Origin: Paralichthys olivaceus
Taxonomy: Eukaryota > Chordata > Actinopteri > Pleuronectiformes > Paralichthyidae
Reading direction: 5' to 3'
NCBI RefSeq assembly: GCF_024713975.1
Contig: NC_091096.1
Coordinates: forward strand, 23,027,458 to 23,091,457
DNA: 64,000 nt
Made by a program: the position numbers and the translations under genes. Below the pieces are notes generated by a model. It saw only the letters and a program-made list of their open reading frames with translations, was not told the DNA's origin and did no database searches. Shown in pieces: positions 45,039 through 63,074 of this stretch. Positions within the stretch are counted from its first letter, which is position 1; each line of letters begins with the position of its first letter.

Positions 45039-48000
45039 ATGACCGAACAATCAGCACTACTTCTTCGAAAACAACTGGCAGGTAACACCGACACGCGAGA
45101 GCCAAGCAACATTGTCCACAGAGCGGCTGTCTGCCCTAGCTGCTAGCGTTAGCTTGTTTCATTAGCTACGCAAAGCTATGTTTACGCCATAGGAGTGAGC
45201 CCAGGAAGCTAACCAAGCAACACAATGGGCTCCTTCATCCCCGCAGCACAGTGTGGGCTTCGGCTGCGGTGGGTAGCTCACCCACCGTGGACATAAACAC
45301 ATCTTGAACTCTAACGTGTCCTCGACAACATTATATTGGACAACCTCGCGAATCGCATCGCCAGCCTTGCTAACAGGCTAGCAAGTTCGACATTAGTTAG
45401 CGGACGGAACAAAGGAATAATCAGTCCAGGGACTCATCTGCTCGGATCACTTTAGCTTTGCTAATGGAAGCGATTTGTTCAACCTCTCGTGTACAGATTC
45501 AGACACTATATGTGTAGCAACTAATTCAAATTACAAAGTTAATAAAGACGATGATGAGCAACACTGGTTAGTTTAATGTCCTTTAGTATGGATGCGCATC
45601 TGTGAGTGTGTTAAAGCCTTCGATCATCAAAGTCCTGTGTGAGCTCATTTAGAGAAATATCAGCAGTATTATAATAGTGTTAGTGACAGTGGTGTGTTTT
45701 CTTATTAATGACTGAGGCACCAACACCTCTGATGGTTGGTCTGTGTCAGAATGACTGTACAGATCAGTGTCTGGATCACTGCCCCCTCTTATACATTGTG
45801 GTTTTTCTATTAATATGATGAGAGTTGCTGACAGATATTGTTCAATTCTCAAATAAATACGTTTTTGACACAACATACTCAAATCGTCTGTTTATAGCTA
45901 TTGTTAAGTTTTAACAAATAGAAAAAAATATCTGACATATACCAATAACATGACGATCAGCAGTTCAGATGAATAGTCTTATCACAATATTGATGTTATG
46001 TCATTTTTATTTTCCATCTGAACACTGTTGCCAGGCGGGCCTCTATTGATAAAGTTGACCTTCTGTTATAATTTACTTTTAAAGGTTTTGCTGTGGAGCT
46101 CAAATGACAGAAACTCTCCACTCCTGCCGTCCTCAGGCCGATACCCTGCTGTTCTGTCACAGATTGAACATGTTGCACTGATTGTACAATATGTAAATTC
46201 TGGTTTCTCTGTGTGTGGAGAAAATGAATCACTGGTTTTGCATTGGTTGAATTGATTAAGTTCTTCAAGGGGGTGATTCACTCCAGCAGCAATTATTATT
46301 TTTGGAAACCTCGATTTGATTCCGTGAACATTTGCCAAACTTTATACTCACTGAATAAACTTGGAATATTGTGGCACTATAACCTAATCTCCTTTTAATA
46401 GTTATTTTTTCTAAGCATTCATTAATGCCGGGACATGAAATGTAATGTTTCTGTCACTTAACCAAATATAATGAAATGGTATCAAACACTGAAACTGAAT
46501 ATTTTCATTTAAAGGGGTGATTAAACTCTTCTTTTATATGGATCAATTGTATGTCTGGTATATACTGGTTAAAGAAAAGATAAATTAGAGGATCACTTTA
46601 AGCACATTAGTCAACGCAGCAAATTGTTTCGTGGCACCCATTCTACATACAAAAGAATGAATGTAACCAGTCCAATCCCATATCAGGGATGGCAATACAG
46701 CCCTTACCACTGATGAAGTTTTCTATCACTTATTTTTAAATGCTAACTCAACATGTCATGCAGCAGCAGCAAGAAAACAAACCTTCCACTCTGTATTCAC
46801 ATAGACCTCCCGTTGTACACGGTTCATTACTGTTAGAAACTTCAGTGTAGATTTATTATCTGTGCTGTGTTTTCATGACCCTCAAGTGTTTACTGTGCAG
46901 CAGCTGCTGCAGCCAAATCAGATCAAATCCCACTTCTGTTTGTTTCTCTTTGGTTCTCGTATTGCTATATGAATAATAACTTGTCTTGCACATTGTCAAG
47001 TAAAGATTTTCCATTGAGTTGAGGTCAAGGTCTGATAGATGATCATAACAGTTTTGTTTCCAATGGACTTTTCTTTGTATCCCCTAAATGACAACATGCA
47101 TTGTCAGAAGAATATAAAAGGTGTAGCCCTTACAATATCATTGAGAAACCCAACAGTTCCCATGACGAGCAAACAGTTAGCAACAGTGGAGAGGATAAAA
47201 TAACTTTTAATAGGAATGAACCAACAAGAAAACCAGACTACTTGTGGGGGGCAACTCTGTGAACTGGTTGGAATTAGAGGAGAAAAATGGGGGAGAGAGA
47301 GGTGAGGTGGGGAGGGACAAGAAAGAGATAGAGCCCAGCAACGGTTGTGTAACTGTTGTATTGTACTGTCAGACTGACTGCTGTTATGATAATAGTGATA
47401 CTGTATGCAATAATGTTACTGATAATGAATAATAACAGCAATGACAGCCACACCTATTAACAACTATACTAGCAGAGGATAAGGGCAGATGTGGTGGGTG
47501 CATCTCTGGAGGCAGAGATACCTGCAGAATGAGGCCAGTAGGAAAAAGCTACATGGGAGAGAAAACACCACGTTAATGACGAGCAGTAGTGTGATTTAAA
47601 TACATTTGGGAGAGCGAGATGTGCCCAGTGCATCATGGGAGTTCCCCCATTATAGCAGCTTAACTAAGGGATGACTCAGTGCTCCCCCGAGCTTTAGGAT
47701 TTTCAACCTAACGAGAAGCAACAGTGGATGTAATATACCCTGTCAACTCTACGTAACTGTTTACTCAGTCACACATGTAAACAGGTATAGCGAATGGATG
47801 ACTGGATGTAAAATACTGTATTCCTCTTCTCCTAGAGCTCAACAAGAACCCCGTGGAGGGCTTTTCAGCTGGTCTGATAGATGATGATGACATATACAAA
47901 TGGGAGGTTGTGATCATTGGTCCACAAGATACCCTTTTGTAAGTGCAAACATATTTTGGATAATAACATCTTAGGTTTGAGACAAAATAGATAAATACAT

Positions 48001-48707
48001 GTTATATAACTTCATCATCTCTCATTTGTCTTTACTCTGTTCTTTGTCTGTACTGCAGTGAAGGAGGGTTTTTCAAAGCATACCTAACCTTCCCTTATGA
48101 TTATCCACTACGGCCTCCAAAGATGAAGTTCATCACCGAAATCTGGCACCCAAATGGTAAACACCCTCAGCCTGCTCTGTCTGAACACGTCAATAGACTG
48201 TGAAGGCTCCTTTTTTTCATGCTGCAGATCTTTTTTTGATGGTACAGGGATGTAATCCGGATTTTTGTATTGAATTCTAATGAGGCTCATCTTAATGTCA
48301 CAGCAGGTGTTAAAGTTATCTTCCATTTCTTCACAGTTGCAAAGAATGGGGATGTTTGCATCTCAATCCTGCACGAGCCAGGGGAAGATAAGTTTGGTTA
48401 TGAAAAGCCTGAGGAGCGTTGGCTTCCCATCCACACAGTAGAGACAATCATGATTAGTGTTATCTCCATGCTGGCAGACCCCAACAGTGATTCACCAGCT
48501 AATGTGGATGCGGCGGTGAGTTGCATTACTAATTCCATTTCCCCGACAACTGAAATCTCAATCATTCTTGTAATAAGTTGATGATGTTTTGGTAAAAGGA
48601 GTCTGATGTCGCTCCCACAGAAAGAGTGGAGGGAGGACCCTAACGGTGAATTTAAGAGGAAGGTGGCTCGCTGTGTAAGAAAAAGTCAAGAGATGGCGTT
48701 TGATTAG
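45039..48707 (+). CDS. ube2g1: Ubiquitin-conjugating enzyme E2 G1
   Basis: This is an E2 enzyme of the Ubc7 class that accepts ubiquitin on a cysteine and builds mainly Lys48 chains. Exons: 45039-45081, 47836-47938, 48059-48156, 48337-48515 and 48621-48707; the join is in frame and gives 169 aa (human 170). The catalytic Cys89 is in GDVCISILHEPGED, with the insertion (HEPGEDKFGYEKPEERW) that marks the Ubc7/G class just after it. Other signature blocks are MTEQSALLLRKQLA, YPLRPPKMKFITEIWHPN and the C-terminal VARCVRKSQEMAFD. The frame is open upstream of the chosen ATG but contains no earlier ATG. Human UBE2G1 is on chromosome 17, so this location is unusual; it is probably one of the teleost duplicates, but the a/b letter cannot be given. 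Confidence 0.95.
45082..47835 (+). other. ube2g1 intron 1
   Basis: This 2.75 kb intron begins in CpG-containing sequence with GCTAGC/GTTAGC words common in fish promoters. No coding exon or repeat family was recognised in it. Confidence 0.5.
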
Positions 48708-48728
48708 GAGTCAATTGTAAATTCCAGG

Positions 48729-49309
48729 GTAAGTAAATCAACTTTCAGCTAAGGCGACATCTGTACTACTACGTTATCATTTGAAAACTCCTCAACTCTG
48801 CTGCAGATACGCCGTCGTCCAAACTGCTCTAGAGTTCTATAGATGCTGAAACTGAGAAGTTTGGAATTGCTGCTGGCCCAGTTTTAGTTTGAAAACTCGA
48901 CTGCAGCGTTTTAGTCTGGAGGGGCAGAAACAGATATTTTGAAACTATGATGTAGGTGAACCACTTGTTGGTTTGATGATTCATCACGCTCCTATCACAT
49001 GACCCCCTTCTGGAAGAAATCAATCAGCATTCACCTCGGCTACCGCTGTAGAACACAGACCCTGTTTTCTTTGCTAACAGCTGTTAAATTCTGCATTTTA
49101 CAACTGTTAACATGTAGCTTTTATTTGAACAATCTGCTGATTGTATGTTCTCAGGTGTGTTCGTATGAAAGGGGATAAATGCTCATCATTCATTTTAGTT
49201 TGTAAACGCCATTTTCAATAGAGAACGTAGTAGTATGGATGTATGGCCTATGACTCGTGTGCAACCTTTCTTATGGAAGTAATAATAATACTTGTTTGTT
49301 TTTTTTCAG
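48729..49309 (+). other. ube2g1: Intron in the ube2g1 3'UTR
   Basis: A perfect donor (GTAAGT) lies 21 bases after the stop codon. A strong acceptor (GTTTTTTTTCAG) is at 49309. Because the junction is less than 50 bases from the stop, it is not expected to trigger nonsense-mediated decay. Most of the intron is a transposon (48752-49247). The 3'UTR would continue to about 51135. Confidence 0.65.
48752..49247. mobile_element. Inverted-repeat transposon (MITE-like), family B copy 1
   Basis: The left end contains ACATCTGTACTACTACGTT and the reverse complement of the right end contains ACATCCATACTACTACGTT, near-perfect terminal inverted repeats. The interior shares many blocks with the copy at 63296-63882 (GCTCCTATCACATGA, CAGCGTTTTAGTCTGGA, AATTCTGCATTTTACA). 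It has no coding capacity. Superfamily is not assigned. Confidence 0.8.
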
Positions 49310-51110
49310 TTAAAGGATGCCTTCAGAGGGAAAATTTCAGCAAAAGGCTTTTGCACCCCTTGTTTTGCCAGTCGAAGGAATTGGTTGACCCCAACCACGT
49401 TTCTTTGAGCGGTTGTCATTTTCCGCAATATGAGCCAATTTGAGAACCTTACCAGCAAAATTAACCTGTTTCCTACCTGGAATTGTATATTTAATTTTAT
49501 TTATTTTGAAAAAAATTAATGATGTAAGATATGTCACTACTGTAAATTAACTTGCTTTTTTATCTGCTGCTGAACAGTTTCTACTTTATACCAGGTTTCT
49601 TATGCAATTTAGTGGTCAAGATTGTGTAAAACAAAACAAAAGCCCGTTGTCATTAGGTCGTCACTCGTCCTCCCGCTGCACTTGTTCCACCAGATTAACG
49701 TCGGCCCCGCTAATCTCCGTCATTGGTGTTATTTATTTTCAACACTGTCATTGAATCACTATTGCCTTTCGTTGGCTTCACCTCCTCACAGTTTGTAGTT
49801 CAGAGGGACAGGTTGAGATCTTAAAAAGGAACTTTTCTTTCTGAGAACCAGCCTCCTGTTAGTTGTTTGTTATGTTGGTGAACGTCTGACTCTCAAACCT
49901 GCATGATCCACTTAAACAGCTGTTATCTGTTATTGCCAGCTGTGGATGAACACATGGAATGGTCCTGAGTGATACTGTTTTTCTAACATGATGATGTGCA
50001 CTAACAGAAGGCTCGGCATCAGACTTTTGCTCAAACTTAATTTTTAGCGATCAGTAAAATCATCATTGAATACTCTTGACTCTTTTCCTCAACACATGGC
50101 CCTTATCATCAATGATGTTTATTTATCCCCTAATATCTTCCCCCAATCGTGGACAACCAAAACCAGTCTGTGAAAATAACCTAAGCTGTGATTTTTCCTC
50201 GTGTCCACTGGTTACCTGGCGTCTGAGCTTCTCTCAGTTTCAAATGAAAACAAATTTAACAAGGGTTTTTTGTTTGTTCTTGGTAACATGGGCGAATTTA
50301 GGGGCTCCATAGTAGAATTAGGCTAGTCGTTCTTTCCTTCTTTGTTGTGGCACATTTGGCTCTTGATCGATGTGTGTTAAAATATGATGTGTGAGTCACA
50401 TTCACTCGTGGGTTTCGACTCAGAGGACTTTGGGTAGATTGCTGAGTAATGCTTTAATTCTATCACATCTTGAGTTCTGATTGGTGCACACTTGATGATA
50501 ATGTTTTCACCTTTTACTTTATCACTGAATTTGGGCTGTGACACAGAGACTTGAAAAAGAGAACTCACCACTTAGAAAAGTTCAAGTTAGTGTCATGATG
50601 GGGAATGAACACAATAGGTTTTATTTTTAAAGACACAGTAGTGTTCAGGTGGAGTCTTGTTCTCTTTCATTGATGGTGTTGCTGACTATAAAGCCATGAT
50701 GACATCTACTTTGAATTATATCCATATTTATAATTATGTGACTGACATTGAATAACAGCTAACCATCTTTTGGCGCATGCAATCAGGTTTTGAAGGAGTT
50801 GGGTATGTTTTAAATAGTATACCATTGTTAGTACACTCTGGGTGTCATGTGTACAGTTAGTAGATTTCTGTAGACTTGATGATCACATAACTGCTGTCGA
50901 CATTACCTTTTTAAATTTTCTAACCTATCATGACCTCCTCTGACCGGTGTTCACTGTATTTGCACAGATTCGGTGCGTTTGAAATGTCATTAAGCAATAC
51001 GCTCTGAAAATGGTGTGTCCAGGTTAATCCACCCATACGCCATTATATTTGTTTTGGGTTTTTCTTTTTTCCATTTTGTGTCAATGCAATGTATATTGGA
51101 CATGATGCTC

Positions 51111-51116
51111 AATAAA
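51111..51116 (+). promoter_or_regulatory. ube2g1 poly(A) signal
   Basis: AATAAA followed by a GTGTGT-type downstream stretch. It would end a ube2g1 3'UTR of about 1.8 kb after removal of the 3'UTR intron. Confidence 0.7.
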
Positions 51117-51290
51117 GTGTGTAAACAGAGGGACTTGTAATTTGGTTTGTGCTTTACATTTTAGATGAGAACACTCTGGGTTCAAGTATATTAGACCTCT
51201 GCTCTGTAATCGGAGCCCTGGGAACAGTGTCATGTGTCAGGGCTGGCTTCATTTCACACTAATGGGCTTTGCTGGCTGCAACACACAGAG

Positions 51291-51433
51291 CTGATCAGGG
51301 TGTGAGTGAACTTCCTGATACATCGATAGAAAATATTGTGATTGTACGTGACGATGAGGAAGCGCGTCACATTTGTCGAGCACCTGAAAAAAGACAGCTT
51401 GTTAAAAAATGGAAGTGGTCACATTTTAATGAG
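51291..51433 (+). CDS. Candidate upstream exon of fam216a
   Basis: The stretch lies between a CACACAG acceptor-like site and a good donor (GAG|GTAAGA). It reads openly as ..SIENIVIVRDDEEARHICRA.. and ends KWKWSHFNE in phase 0. Joined to the exon at 52761 the frame continues directly into HPALTAGQRRYLCS, so the phase fits. No in-frame ATG precedes it, so a further 5' exon would be needed. I do not recognise the sequence as FAM216A and it could be unrelated. Confidence 0.3.
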
Positions 51434-52760
51434 GTAAGACAACAACACGAGAACTAACGGGATGAACATAACTGATTTAGATTTATTCTTTTCTTTTCAA
51501 ATGGTGAAAATATTTATTTTTAGGTCTGCAGAGTCTAACAAGAGATACATGGAGGGTGAGTCAAACATTGTTTTAAATGCCAACTGTAAATAGAATAAGC
51601 CTGTCTTGATTATTGAATTTTAAATGGATGATTTGAATGTGGAATAAAAGCAACTGCAGGTGTTTGTTTTCTCTTTGATGACTAAACCAAACATTATATT
51701 CTCATTATAATAATAATGTAGCCTTATAATGTGCTGGAAGTATTCAAATGTTAACTGAAAGGAGAGTAGAAAACCCCATTTAAATTTAATCTAATTATTG
51801 TAAAAGTCCTACATTTTAAAGAAAAACTAAAGTAAAAATACAAAAGTATCCAAAGTATTATTTATGTAGAATGGCTCTGTTCTCTTTATATATACAAAGG
51901 ATTATTACTTTTAAGTACATCAACAACACATAAGCAGAATTTTAATGCTATAACTACTTGAGTCGGAGGTAACTTGAACTTAATACACAACATATCTGTT
52001 AACAAGAAATCATATTTTAGGAGCAGATATTAAAGTGGATGAGAAATGTTATTTTATAATGTATGAGTAACCTATGATACTATCTAATAAAAGGTTATTA
52101 AGGCCAAAAACAAAATATTTTTTATATTGTGTTTTCATCTGTATGTAACACAGTATAAGTATAAAGCAGAATAAAATGAATATGCTTAGGTTAAGTTGAA
52201 ATACCTCAAAATTGTACACACAAAAACTGTAGAAATGAATTGTCCATTTTTATGTAGTGAATTACACATTAGAAACATAGATCACAACTGTGCATCATCC
52301 AGAAACATGTTTATTCTTACCAATACATTTAACTGATGAGATCCAGTCAATCCCTTATGTCGCTATAATATATGTTATAAATAGGTTGGAATTAAATTAT
52401 TCCAGTAGTGTAATGTTTAAAATCTGCTGCTTAAATACAGTAACACTACAGATGATCTAAACTGTCCGACATGAGGCGTTGTCTTGTTGCCTTCACCAGG
52501 CCTGGAGTGTTTACCAGGTCAGCAGGGGAGAAAGATGTGCAGAGGAACACACACACATGTGCCTGCTGGAGGTCAGCACATGAAGACAATACACATGTCC
52601 AAATCTGTGATGTCTGCACCCTTCCTACAGGTAACAGCATGAGGCTGGAACAGACGTGTGCAGTTTTCATCTCATGTTTAATGTCAATATCAAATAGTTT
52701 GAATGAGATAATTATGATATCTGTCATGTGCCATCACATCAGTTCTTGTTCTTGTCTCAG
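51434..52760 (+). other. Interval upstream of the certain fam216a exons
   Basis: This AT-rich sequence would be an intron if the candidate exon at 51291 is real. A short exon-like piece (51524-51555, flanked by TTTTTAG and GTGAGT) is also present but introduces a stop when joined to the candidate exon in its open frame. Nothing else was recognised. Confidence 0.4.
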
Positions 52761-53138
52761 CACCCAGCCCTCACAGCTGGACAGAGACGCTACCTCTGCA
52801 GCATAGCTAATGTGTACAGTACGGAGCACATGAGACGCCAGATGAAGCAGCACTATCTCCATGTGCTGCACTCGTGTGTCCAGTCAGGTGAGTATCTGAA
52901 CGTCTCAGGCGTTTCACTTTGACCGCTGCCATCAGCCTCATGTTGTGTTTCCAATCTACCAGGTCAGAGTCCCTCCTGCAGGGGGGGGCATCAGCGTGGA
53001 GACAGCAGCACGTTGACACAGGATGCAGGGAAGGATGTGGAGGCAAGGGCGAAGCCACAAGGGCAGAGGAAGGGCAGCAGCAGCAGCGGCAGCTCCGCCA
53101 ATCCTGATGTCATACTTCCCAAAATAGTCAACCGATGA
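52761..53138 (+). CDS. fam216a: FAM216A-like protein, C-terminal exons
   Basis: Two exons, 52761-52887 and 52963-53138 (TGA), encode 100 residues in agreeing phase. The first contains LTAGQRRYLCSIANVYSTEH and MKQHYLHVLHSC, which match the most conserved block of vertebrate FAM216A (LTPAQKRYLCSIAKIYN..MKRHYLHVI). The second is polar and low in complexity (GSSSSGSSAN) and diverges from mammals. The 5' end is not established. The function is unknown. The position between anapc7 and rad9b agrees with human synteny, which strengthens the call. Confidence 0.75.
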
Positions 53139-53328
53139 GGGATCTGATGCCGAGTGGTTTAACTGGGCTTTAAGGACCTCACGATGAGGGTCCATGGTGA
53201 TCTTTGTATCAGCGCCTTTTGTCCGGTCGCACAGTTTTCCAAATAGGAGTTTTTAATGTCCTCCTAACAAAGAATGGTGTGCAGGCGTGTTCTTCTATTC
53301 TTTAACATGCTACCATCCTTAACTCAAT

Positions 53329-53334
53329 AATAAA
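53329..53334 (+). promoter_or_regulatory. fam216a poly(A) signal
   Basis: AATAAA 190 bases after the fam216a stop codon, about 390 bases before the rad9b start codon. Confidence 0.65.
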
Positions 53335-53725
53335 TGCTGGATATTCTGCTGTCACTGAGTTCTTAGTCTGAATTTATATTATTCAGTATATGTGTTAATG
53401 ATACAGGTTTTATTTGGGCTTCATCAAATCTCAGCCTTCACTTGAAATGGAAACGAAGAATGATTTTTCGTTATTTATTTGTATGTAATAGAGTGATTCT
53501 TAACCTTTACATGTTTGACTTAATTTGGTATTACGCTACCTACTCATTAGCTAGTAACATCTGCTAATAGCTTCAAGTTAATCCATGTATTAGATTGTAT
53601 ATGTGACTGAGCCTCTTCAGGCTAAATTAGCCTCATGCCAAATCACTGTCTGTACTTCAGCTAAGCTATTTAGCATATCAGACGGTTAGCATCTAGTCTC
53701 TGAGCACCTGGTCGAATCAGCAAGC
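53335..53725 (+). other. fam216a-rad9b spacer (rad9b promoter region)
   Basis: About 390 bases hold the end of fam216a and must contain the rad9b promoter and 5'UTR. The sequence is AT-rich with TAGCTA/GCTAAT words and is not CpG-rich. No TATA box stands out. Confidence 0.45.
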
Positions 53726-60360
<6,635 letters not shown>

Positions 60361-60911
60361 AAACAGAGTAAAGGGATGTGAACATCATCTTGACCCTGAA
60401 GTAGACCCTGAAGTAGACCCTAAGATTCAACTGTAGTCAGAACAACTTATGCTCAACTATATTAATATATACATTTAATACATATTCAGTTTGCCCACAA
60501 TGTTCAGTTGAAAATGACAGAGAATCTATTTACGAAGATTATTTGTAATAAGTTTGTATCAATTAATTTGTTTTGGTGGTTTCATTGTGTACAATACATG
60601 AGTCATAACAATTAAGTCTTGTCTGTGAAAACATAACCTCCGTGTGAGGATGCCACACCTGTGTGTTGGCTGAGGATTGTGAGAGTACACACACAGTGCA
60701 CGCACCTTCTTAACAATGTTCTTTTACTGGCATGGCTTCAGAGAAGTGCACGCTATGAAGAGTTAAATGTGGTTAAAAATTCAGCCTTAAAGGCATGTAG
60801 CCTGAGCCTGTGAGAAAATACCTCTTTGACGTACTTTTCAATGCTCTTGCATCAGATAGTCTTCTGAAAGCCACTTGATGCTGACCTCACATACACCAAA
60901 CACAACTGGAT

Positions 60912-60917
60912 AATAAA
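60912..60917 (+). promoter_or_regulatory. rad9b poly(A) signal
   Basis: AATAAA 552 bases after the rad9b stop codon. It is the first AATAAA in that 3'UTR and overlaps the 3' end region of pptc7. Confidence 0.6.
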
Positions 60918-60927
60918 TACTATACCC

Positions 60928-60933
60928 TTTATT
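60928..60933 (-). promoter_or_regulatory. pptc7 poly(A) signal
   Basis: TTTATT on plus (AATAAA on minus), 10 bases from the opposing rad9b signal. It would end a pptc7 3'UTR of about 2.1 kb. Confidence 0.55.
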
Positions 60934-63015
60934 CATATATTGTACAGATCTGAAAATGTTTCTTCACAGAGAACAGATCTGGATACAGTGGGGTCCATGC
61001 TGTGGTAGTAACAAAGTAGAGAGGGATGAAGTGGACGGGAGACAACAGGGAAGAGAGTCGGGGCAGGTACGAGTCAGGAATCAGGAACCACCAGGTTGAC
61101 AGTGACACCGTCTGACTGGGAGAATTGCTTTGTAAAATCATTAAGGCTACTTAGATTGTCCTCAGTGCTTAAACAGTTCAAACTCACATTTTGAGCGTTA
61201 GCTGCTGCCTCTGCCCAAAACTCTTCCTTGTCAGTCAGCCTCATCTCACAGAGACGTCCGACTCTGCCGTCTCCCAGTGTGAACGTTTGACAGTGCAGGT
61301 TGTAAACAGTGATGTGAACGAGTTTCTAAAAGGGGTGATGGCTTTATCACAATTCCTAAGCTCCAGACAGAGCAGCAGGTTTCAAGGGAAAAACGGTTGA
61401 ACATTGCTGTAGATGAAAACGCCCAGTGTTAAGACAGAAGGGCATGATGGGAAAAGCTGTTTCGTCTCTTATGGCTACTTTAACAGTTTCAGGCTCTGTA
61501 CCTGCCTGACACAAGGTCGGGCATTTTAAAGAATTACGGACATTTCTGCCAGTATCACAAACACCTAATACAAGGCACATTATCATCATAACATTAAGAA
61601 TAAATATGGATCTTCTAAAGAAATGTTTTTAAACTGTGGGTAAGAGCTGCAGTTAATGCAGAGTGCAAATCTGTGGTGATGTAATGGAAACACTATGACC
61701 GTTTTTCACGTGAAACCTGCAGTGACCTGACGTTATGAATGTGCTGCTGGAGCTCTACAGCAGAGAGGAGAGAGAAGAGGGGACCACACTGATTATGAAC
61801 AGTTTCTAAAGCTACTGCAATGTGGTGATCAGTCCAAAGAATTCAACAACCCCACTGAACAGAGAGGTTACAAAAATACATTTGGTCACATGACCAACGT
61901 CCGCCGTGTCGAGCTTTTTGTCAGATACGCTTCTCAAGCTTGTGCGTTTTAAGGCTGCGAGACCAATTAAGCCCAGTGGATATGGAGAAGTCTGCAGCCT
62001 TGACATCCTTTTCATACACACCGACGAGCACATGAGTACATTCATCAACCAGAAAACATTCACACACACATTACATGTCATCACAACCAAGACTTCAGCA
62101 GCAGCTGGGATATTAAAGGGAGGGCATCAGTTTGACACAATATATATCTCCACAGGCTTCTCAACTAAAAAATATTCATCCCATGAAGTATCAAAATGTG
62201 TGCAAGTCGTGAATTCATTGGGCTGGAAAAGGCAGCTGCCGATCTTCTTCATGAAAACTTATTGGATCGACCTGCCTCAAGTAACTACCCACCCACGTAG
62301 AAACGTCACATACAATACTTTTTTTGCTAACTTTTACAAAACCTCTCAGAAACAGCACACAAGTCATATAATGTTATCTAACATATGCTCCCTGCACACA
62401 CATACAAGGTTCCAGGCTCTTTGATGAACATCCACTTGCACAAGTCATCCCATTTCTTAAGCCCTAATTCTGCCCTTTCCTTTGCATTTCCATTTTTGAC
62501 ACTACTGGTGGACTGTTTCTTTTCCCTTCCGGCAGCCCAGCGTGTGGAGGCTGCTCCAACAGACTCACACCTTCCGTCTGGCTACATCTGCCACCCCCGT
62601 CTCTGAATCTCAACTGCCTCCCTGCCCAGAGAAAAGAGGAGTTATCCTCGTCGGACAGGATCCTCATCTCCCACATGCCTAACGTCTGCTTATCCCGGCC
62701 AATGGGATTATCCACTGAGCACTGCAAAGACGCCAACGCTGCAGCCGGGCCAAGTGGATGTGTCCCGCCTCTGCTCCTCTTTATACAGCAGCTCTGTGAT
62801 GTACACCATCACAGTGCAGTGGGTGTGTAGTCAGGCTATTTTCTTCCTGCTCTCTTTCGAGGGTGGGGGGGTTGCCAGTTTGGGAGTTGAGGCAGAGCAG
62901 TACCAGCGGAGGTGGAGGAAAGCATCTGACGTTAGTCCTTCATCCTGACCAGCAGGAGTCAAAGCAGTTCATCACCTGCAGAGGCAGACGCCCCCCCGTC
63001 ACAGCTCCATGCAGT
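60934..63015 (-). other. Probable pptc7 3'UTR
   Basis: The 2.1 kb between the pptc7 stop codon and its likely poly(A) signal. Mammalian PPTC7 also has a long 3'UTR. Frames on both strands (for example 61906-62424) have no family character. No repeat was recognised. Confidence 0.5.
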
Positions 63016-63074
63016 CTAGTCGGTGTACTCTGCCACTATGGACAGCAGCACCGTGATGTCATCCGGCTTTCCTC
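63016..63074 (-). CDS. pptc7: Protein phosphatase PPTC7, last coding exon (5' partial)
   Basis: PPTC7 is a PP2C-type phosphatase of mitochondria, linked to coenzyme Q synthesis and to restraint of BNIP3/NIX mitophagy. Read on minus, the exon follows TTCTTTAG and encodes GKPDDITVLLSIVAEYTD and TAG (63016-63018). This is the C-terminus of vertebrate PPTC7, with the metal-site DD of the PP2C fold (GGKPDDITV). Two bases of a split codon precede it. All other exons lie beyond 64000. Its position after rad9b and on the opposite strand agrees with human synteny. Confidence 0.87.

Noticed and set aside
60395-60422. Short tandem CCCTGAAGTAGA repeat after the rad9b stop
   Set aside because: Only two to two and a half units in the 3'UTR; no functional meaning can be argued.
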